This document shows positions 57,052-64,000 of a DNA stretch of 64,000 nucleotides, piece after piece. The stretch covers positions 1,364,001 to 1,428,000 of the forward strand of contig JBBMOL010000098.1 in NCBI GenBank assembly GCA_037954665.1, written 5' to 3'. The translations under genes and the position numbers were made by a program. This stretch comes from Laguncularia racemosa (taxonomy: Eukaryota > Streptophyta > Magnoliopsida > Myrtales > Combretaceae). Every line of letters begins with the position of its first letter. The first letter of the stretch is position 1. Below the pieces are notes generated by a model. It was not told the DNA's origin. It made no database searches and worked only from the letters and a program-made list of their open reading frames with translations.

Positions 57052-58639
57052 CTTATAAATGGTTTCGATAGATTCATATTTTGAAAAAAAAAAAAGCCAT
57101 TTTTTTATATGGTATGTTGCTAATAGCCTTTCCATCCAACTAGATGTAAGAATTTAGGGGAAAGCACACTAAAATTATTCAATGCTTGATCCAAAAAGTT
57201 AATTAGATGTTCTAAATTTCAATTGAAGTCATGTAAGTCCTTTAAATTAATACTAAGATTCAATTAACTATCTATGTTTCAAATGAGTCATCAAATCCTT
57301 CTAGCCAAAGCCAATCCTAAGCTGGTTATGGGGAACCGCAGGTTATTTAGGGTGATGGAAACTATTTTTCTTTTTTTTTAAAAAAAAATAAACTTATAAT
57401 TTATATATTAAATAAATTTTGAATGCAAAACCCATAAAGTTTTAACCAATTTTCTAAAGAAATTGAATATTTATTGTATTTATTTATATGAAATTACACT
57501 CAAATTCAATTGTTGTAAGCTTTTATATATATATATATATATTATAACTATTTTTCATTATTCTGTTGCCGGTTCCACTAGTTTAGACAAGTGAACTTGG
57601 GAAGGACCCATGAATCCCCCATTTCCGAAGTTGACTTCACCGGATCGATTCTGATTCCCAACTTGTGCCGGCTGGTCCTGAGTCTCTTTCGGGTTAGGAA
57701 GCTACCGCAACTGGGTCTATATGTACCTATTCCGAAGAATATACCCTTAATATATATAATAAATACGAATAGGATAGCTTTCCTCTCATTGGCATAAGTT
57801 AACAAAACTTGCTTGAACTATAATTGCATGCTTAGTGACAAAGGAAAATTACTCAATCTATGCAAGTATGGTTTTTGGTCTACAACTATAATATTCATAA
57901 ATAAATATGTCCGTTAACAAGTTTGATTTATTGGAATATAATAAGATTTGGTTATTTTGTTTCATTATGGAGATATTTTTAGAATAGAAGTTATATTTTA
58001 TTAAAAATAACAATTTATTTGATAATTTTTTTTATAAAATAATTTTTTATAAATGAAAAGAAATAATAGTCATTTTACATAATAAAGATAGGGTATTCTA
58101 TTCAATTGAATATTATAATTTAGTGATACGAATATCGATTTCTTTAGTGATATGAATTAGTTTTGAATTTTTTTTAATTGTAATTAAAATAAAATAAATA
58201 AAATTACTTTTTTGACTACCGAGTGCCCGTTTGAACGCAGGAAGATCGATTTCTAGTGCAAGAAGGTTAAAAAACTAAAGGGAAACCGTAGCAATAGCGA
58301 CGCCGTTTTATGTATTGATTAATAATTTAATGAAAAGAGCGAAAGCATGATTTTATTCGAAAAGGCAAATGATTGAAAATTGATGTCATTAGCTTTAATA
58401 AATAACACATAGAAAATATGGGTTCCTGTAGTTCACCAACCGGTTAACCACACCTAATCGCTCATGACGAAAGCACTAACCTCAAACCCCATTGATCCGT
58501 GCAATCCACGCGCTTTAATGGCGGTTTAACGCTATCGATCCTTCCGATTATGATAAAACCGTGATTACAAAAATCAGCAAGGCTAAAATAGGAAAATGAG
58601 GATATTATGCTTCCACCAATAGGAACTGTCCACATCAAC
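57052..58639. other. Intergenic DNA upstream of the SAP gene
   Basis: AT-rich without a gene. It contains a (ta)n at about 57524-57542 and a compositionally distinct block at 57555-57790 (separate entry). The last 400 bp, from about 58220, become GC-richer and probably contain the promoter of the gene on the right. Confidence 0.5.
57555..57790. other. GC-richer block of foreign appearance
   Basis: About 235 bp with CCGG and CGGATCG-type words and roughly balanced base composition, in DNA that is otherwise about three quarters AT. Both strands are open for most of it (minus 57805-57578, plus 57591-57797), but neither translation shows a motif. It looks like an organelle-derived or other inserted fragment; the source is not recognised. 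Confidence 0.4.
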
Positions 58640-61600
58640 CCCTAATCAGTCGACAACGTTCGTTGGCAAAGGAAGTAAAAAAGGCCTCGATAAATCGTTT
58701 CGAGAGAGAAGAAATCGAAAGAATCGAAATCGCTCTCGCACTCTCTCTCTCTCTCCCTCTCCCTCTCCAACACCCCTCGGACGTCTCAATTTAGATATAA
58801 GGTTAGGGTTTGAATTTTGAATTCTGTGTTTCTTTTTTCGAGATAGCTTGATTGATTGTTATTTTGGGTGGGTTTGTTTGAGCGATTGATCGTGATTCAT
58901 TTGATTAACAGAGAGGGTTTTGAGTTCTGAAGATTGGGCTTTTGTTTGGGGGATTTTTTTTTTTTTTTCAAGAGACACTGGCGAACAGGTCCGTTTGCTA
59001 ATTTGTAGAAATTCTTTTTATTTAATGTGTATCTTTGTGTGTAATTATGCCCTTTTTTATTTTGAAAAGTTTTCACTTTTAAGGACGCTCTTAGGTGGTA
59101 AATTGTTCAGAATCAAATGGATTCCGTTGGAAATGAGAAATAAGTATCTGTTTTTCATTGACGTTGCGTTTGTGGTTTATTTGGAGGTGGGTTTGATTGT
59201 TTTAGTTGTTGAAGGTGGTATTTTTTATGTACGTTTAATCTTAGCTGGGAAGATCGTTAAAGGTTGGTAATTTTTAGATGATTTTGAATTCTGATTCGAA
59301 ATTCCTTGTTTTCTGTCTTGGTTTGTATTTGATTAATGGACAAAAGTTCGATGAGAAGGAATTGCTTGTTTTAATGTAAATATGAATCGTGAGAATTTGG
59401 AGGTGCTAGCATTTTTCATGAACATTTGGTTTTTATCAATCTAATTGTTCGACAAGGACATATGTGCTCTTGGTACCCCTTTTGGATGAACACTTCTCTT
59501 TCCTCCTTTGTTTTTTGTCATTCAAACTCGAGTCCATCAAATTCTCTTGGCATTCAGTCATTTAATCGAATGGTGTACCCATGTTCTTCTATGAATAACC
59601 AGAAAAAAAAAAATGCATAGATGATTCCCTGGTAGTAGTACCTTACCAAATACATGGGAAGTGCAGCTCTCTTTTTTTTTGCGGGCATAGTTGCTTGAAC
59701 TGTTCATGGAGTGTAGTCATATGAAGGTGGGCAAGAGGCCTGTTTCATGATTTTGCTGTGGCAAAGCTACAGGGCTAAGATCAAACTGTAGTAGATCAAC
59801 TGAAACCCTGGGATTGGCTTTCTGGTTAAGGTCCTGGAACCAATTTGGCAATTTAATGCTGTCTTGGTTCACTCCCACATGGCCATTTATCCAGGGCAAC
59901 TTGCTATGGAAAATTAAGTATACCTAGTGCGTTGATGCTCATATATCTAAAAGTTTCCAAGTTTACTATGGCCATGTTCTATAAAGAAAAGAACAATTTA
60001 CGTGGAACCAGTGTTACATTTCAAGCCTTTGAAAAAAAAAGAAAAGATTACTTTTCTCATGCTAGATACTGGGTCATCTCCAGTATTATCCATTGAAGGA
60101 ATATCTAAATAAGAATAGTTTTGCCGTCCCAAGTGATTATCATCTAATTGTATCCATCCAAATCAATAAAATTTTCCTCTCTTTTTTTGGTAGCTGTCTA
60201 GATTTATAAAATGCCTGGCGATTCATATCTTTATAGATGGATGGATAGTGTACAGGTGATGGTAAGTGGTTCTAATATTTGTTCATTCTATTTAGCTGGA
60301 TGGAGAGTGGTTGCAACTAGCATTTGCTATTTGCAAAGAGAAGCCAATTAAGTTTTGAAAAACAAACATTGATGGAATAACTATCAGAAAGTAGATTATG
60401 GTTCATGTATGCATTTATTTGCTTTCATGTCTTATTGAGGTAAGTGCCTTGCAAATGTACAAGTACTGATTTTCCTCCCAACAGTGACCGTTAAATGCAT
60501 ATATTAGAGAGTTGCCAATAAAACAAGTAGTGTGGCTTCATGTTCTAATCTGTTTGTTTAGTTTAGTGGCTTTATTTATTAAAGTTTTTGCAATGTGTAT
60601 TTAGGGTTATGGGAAAGAAGAAACTTTTCCAGTAGTCATGGTTGGTGGTGACATTTGAAATTTTTGGAACCACCAGAAGTCTAGCTTTTTCCCATTATAT
60701 ATGTCAACCATTATAATGGTACTAATGAAGGCTAATTGTTGTGAAAAAGGTTGTTCTGTCAACTTGTGTCCTTACACGAAGTAAGTTGTTAATTAGTTGC
60801 AAGCATATTAATTTGTTAACTAGGAAGTCATGCTAACTCAAGAATAAGGGCAACCATCATTTGTTACTTGACTTACTCTGACACAGCAGGAGCTGATTTC
60901 CCAGCTTCCGCTAAATAAGCACTTTTTTTTTTGCTGTATCGGCATTGCTGCCTTCTGATTACCAGATTTTTATGTGAGTATATCTTTTTCATGATCAGTT
61001 AAGGATTCTACAGCAAACCTGCTACTGCTTGACTGAATGATGTACTGGTTTGAGCAATTGAACTTTTACCTCTAATGTTTTTCATCCTATACTAGTACTT
61101 TTCTTATTCTCTCTAGTGAGATAAAAACGTGATGCTGATGATAAAAATTCTGTCAGCGTAGCAAGTTAGTAAGATAGACAGGATCTCTAGATCAATGTCA
61201 AAAGTCAGGGATATGCATTATTCCATGGGTTTCTGGATATCACATCATAATGTTTGGTAAACTGAGTGATAAATGAAATTATTTGAAAAGTAGTTAAGGA
61301 TTGATTATTTCTTTTCATCACCTTCCCGCTTCTTGATTAGCAAGGTGATGCTCACTTATTAGGAAGTTTAACTAGGAAGAACCTTCTTGTTTTTCCAGTA
61401 ACTAGTGATAGGGTTCGCTGCTAGGCATGCATTCTAGTGGTAGTGTGTTTATGCTCTTAGTCATAGGTCTAGCAATAAATTTTCTATTGTCAATTTATCT
61501 GGAAAAGGTAGTGATTAGGATTTGAACCCTGTACCAGTTGCCTAGAGCACAGTAATGATCAGTATTCCACATGGCGAGTGGTAGGAAGAAGCTTTATGTT

Positions 61601-62922
61601 TGATGAGGACATTTGATTTCTCGAGTTTGATGGTAGCAATAGGGCCAGTACATAAGATTGCTCTTCAACACCACAACCCCCCCCTCCCTTTCTTTCACTT
61701 TCCCTCTCTATTTTCCAGCTCTGAGATATGTTACTATGTTTAACTGTAGTGAACAATCTAGTGAACTCAGCAGAGATGAGTGGTGTATATTTGGTGAATT
61801 TAAACTTTCTGGTTCATGACCTAAATATTGTTTTTTATGAGGCTTCAATATTATTTTCTCTTAGTAGCTTTGGGTATTTGCATGTGTAGCCATACCTAAT
61901 ATGAGGCCTTTCATATAAATAAGGCCGTCTTTATAGCAGGATATGTGTGTTCTAACTTTAGAGTCCTCTTGTTCTACATGGTAAAAGTCCTCCAGAGTAC
62001 AAGAAAAGGATATGATAAACCAAACCTTCACTATCTTTGTTAAGCCTACCTGATCTCCATTGTCAGTTTGAAGATTACAGCTCTATCTGGAATGAACTTT
62101 TCTCAGTTGAAAAGCCTATGTTGTAATTCTGCACGGGGTATGTTTTGTTTAAATATATGGGTTCATTTTTGCTTAAGAGAAGAAGAGATATCCATCACAG
62201 AAGATGCTGTGTAGCTACTTACCCCCAACCCCAGGGGATGCTGTATAATTTCTATTATGTGATGATATCTTCTTTGTTTAACTCTGTTCCTGAATCCTCT
62301 GCTGTGAGTAATTTTCCATCATGCTGAAGAAAAATTATTGTTTGGGCTTGGTCTACAAAGTTGTCCATAGACCAGCCAATGACAGACCACATACTATTTA
62401 ACTTTTAGCTTACTTGATGTGTCCTATTTGGTGATGTCATATTTTATTGGCTGGCTTATATACCCACTTAATAAACAAAGCCTAGGCAAGAAATTTTCTA
62501 TGCTGAGGGACGTAGCTCAGGCCTTGCTATTTCTGACAGCTTCTGAGCTTGGTTATCTGGTATCCATTGACTTGATTTGTTTCAGTTTGAGATTTGAAAA
62601 CCAAGAACAGCTTTCTAGCTTAATTACCACATCATTTTGTGAACATAGGCTCTCAAACTTATGGGGAATTTGTGGATCTTTTGTCTGGAATTTTGAAGAT
62701 TGTGATGTATTGTAGATTTTAAATTATTTGGAATTGTTGACAAAAAAGATATTTGATAAAGAAACATAACTGGCTTATGAAGGATGCAATTTATTTAGTA
62801 GATGGATGTGCCCCTGCATCAGTTCAAACATGTGCATCTTCTCTCCTCTCTGCAGCTTATACCCTCACTGTAAGGGTCAGATTCATAAGGTTGATGTGAT
62901 TTTCTGCAGGAGGATTTAAAAA
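58640..62922 (+). promoter_or_regulatory. Promoter, 5' UTR and large 5'-UTR intron of the SAP gene
   Basis: A pyrimidine-rich strip (58741-58768) and the downstream sequence to 58801 look like a plant 5' leader. A donor ataag/gttagg (58801/58802) and an acceptor tttctgcag (ending 62909) would remove 4.1 kb and place 13 bases before the ATG. A second donor, aacag/gtccg (58988/58989), is possible, so one or two leader exons may exist. SAP genes commonly have an intron in the 5' UTR. Open frames inside (58920-59270, 59426-59620, 62145-62327, 62419-62715) carry no motif. There is a C-run at 61676-61683. Confidence 0.6.
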
Positions 62923-63447
62923 ATGGAACATGATGAGACAGGATGCCAAGCTCCACCTGAGGGCCCAATTTTGTGCATCAACAACTGTGGCTTCTTTGGT
63001 AGCCCAGCCACAATGAACATGTGTTCTAAATGTCACAAGGATATGTTGTTGAAACAGGAGCAGGCTAAACTTGCTGCATCATCCATATCAAACATTGATA
63101 ATGGATCACCAAGTAGCATTGAGAAAGAATCTGTTGCGCTTGCAGCTGACTCAGTTGAGATGCAGCCCAATCCTCTGGAGCCCAAAATTGTCTCTGGACA
63201 GCCTACCAGTGTGTTAGGCTTGGGGGGGAGCATGGAGATTAAGCCAAAGGTGGGTCCAAATCGGTGCAGCACCTGTAGAAAGAGAGTGGGATTAACTGGT
63301 TTCGCTTGTCGCTGTGGGAACCTTTTCTGTGGGACACACCGCTACTCTGACAAGCATGACTGCCCATTTGACTATAAGACTGCTGCACGTGCTGCGATAG
63401 CTAAAGCCAACCCTGTTGTCAAGGCCGAGAAGCTTGATAAAATATGA
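62923..63447 (+). CDS. A20/AN1 zinc-finger stress-associated protein (SAP2/SAP8-like), complete
   Basis: Plant SAPs are small zinc-finger proteins linked to abiotic stress responses; A20 domains can bind ubiquitin and AN1 contributes to ubiquitin-related or redox functions. This one is 174 residues, the usual family length, in one coding exon. The A20 finger has Cys18, Cys22, Cys34 and Cys37 (C-I-N-N-C-GFFGSPATMN-M-C-S-K-C). The AN1 finger has Cys115, Cys118, Cys129, Cys131, Cys136, His139, His145 and Cys147, the complete ligand set. The C-terminus IAKANPVVKAEKLDKI is the conserved family tail. The linker (residues 42-114) is variable. The ATG is set by the conserved MEHDETGCQ start and by the splice acceptor 13 bases upstream. 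Both fingers look intact, so it should be functional. Confidence 0.95.
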   Translation: MEHDETGCQAPPEGPILCINNCGFFGSPATMNMCSKCHKDMLLKQEQAKLAASSISNIDNGSPSSIEKESVALAADSVEMQPNPLEPKIVSGQPTSVLGLGGSMEIKPKVGPNRCSTCRKRVGLTGFACRCGNLFCGTHRYSDKHDCPFDYKTAARAAIAKANPVVKAEKLDKI

Positions 63448-64000
63448 AAAGATGAGATTAAATTCTGCTTGCTGAATCCTATGCTCATTTTCATCCACGC
63501 GGCGACCTCAGATTGGCTGCATTTATATCCAGTGTCCTTTTTATTGGTTTATTTGCCAGGAGGCCTGGGAAGAGAACATCTTTCTACTGTGGAGAAACTC
63601 TTATATTCTCTTGTGATGGATGCTGTGTTTGTTGAAGTCCTGAGTATGTGCTGGTTTGGTGGACAATTTTCATGGTTAACTTTGTAATGTGTCTATGCAA
63701 TTTAAGGTTTTTGTTCACGTAGTGCATGTCAGAATGGTCTCTTCGAAATTCAGTTCCAATGAGAGGCTTCCCATGAAGATGAACAGGAAGGTGGTGGTTT
63801 GTAAATTATGGTGGTGGTTTTAAAATTCGAATGCGGTTCTACTAGTAATGCTTAGCACTATGGGAGTTTTTCAATGCTATTCCTTGGTAAGCTACTCTAG
63901 TCGGTTGGAGTTGGCACATGAAAAGCTTCTTGTGCTCTTTCATTTAGTTGAAACAATCTCTGATGATCTCTACTTGATGGTGTGATGTCAGGTTATTTGA
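63448..64000 (+). other. 3' UTR and downstream of the SAP gene
   Basis: After the TGA the sequence is moderately T-rich. Words such as aatgtgtc and tttgtaatgtg near 63685 could belong to a poly(A) region, but I see no clear AATAAA. The plus-strand frame 63469-63687 has no motif and is likely untranslated. Confidence 0.4.

Noticed and set aside
57578..57805. Small protein gene in the GC-richer block
   Set aside because: Frames are open on both strands, there is no motif, and base composition alone explains their length.
62419..62715. Upstream coding exon for the SAP gene
   Set aside because: The SAP protein is complete at family length from 62923, and this frame shows no conserved motif and ends in a stop before it.

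Overview
This is a plant nuclear window. The base composition is very AT-rich, genes are split by GT-AG introns, and the transposable elements are plant types: Tat/Ogre-like and other Ty3/gypsy LTR elements, a plant L1-type LINE, and Mutator-like elements whose transposase carries a plant mobile domain (PMD). A eudicot fits best; I cannot name the species. There are two host genes, one at each end. The first five coding exons of a ZIP-family zinc transporter (ZTP29 type) lie on the minus strand (488-2620) and the gene runs off the left edge. A complete A20/AN1 zinc-finger stress-associated protein (SAP2/SAP8 type) lies on the plus strand (62923-63447), probably behind a roughly 4.1-kb 5'-UTR intron.

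Most of the 55 kb between them is a transposon graveyard whose order of assembly can be read from the sequence. A LINE on the minus strand (ORF1 from about 45.56 kb, ORF2 ending near 12.87 kb) has been split twice. Element E, a gag-only gypsy remnant with a duplication (gaaat), sits in LINE ORF1 at 41369-44679. Element A, a Tat/Ogre-like giant, occupies 14497-39162 inside LINE ORF2. Element B (gypsy, 23039-33662, minus) sits inside the gag-protease region of A, flanked by ctatc/ccatc. Element C (gypsy, 24801-29642, plus) sits inside the integrase of B, flanked by ctatg/ctgtg. Nesting is therefore LINE > A > B > C. LTR differences counted by eye agree: about 9% for B and about 2.5% for C. B has kept protease, RT, RNase H and integrase but has no gag. 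C has gag and protease but no RT or integrase. The two are relatives.

Two PMD-type Mutator-like elements flank the stack. MULE1 (about 7.4-11.8 kb) is decayed, with no termini that I could find. MULE2 (48295-56419) has long inverted termini and a candidate 8-bp duplication. It is inserted in a solo LTR (F, 46959-57046, duplication atatt) related to the LTR of E.

The non-coding structure is the most interesting part. It includes an 80-bp tandem array in the 3' UTR of element A, a dyad-symmetric promoter module shared by the LTRs of B and C at nearly fixed spacing, an exact 2 x 47 bp expansion in one LTR of B, an AT-rich array of three units in only one terminus of MULE2, palindromes plus a tRNA-like box in the U3 of A, and nonsense codons in C that nearly all fit loss of methylated cytosines. 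None of the transposon reading frames is intact.
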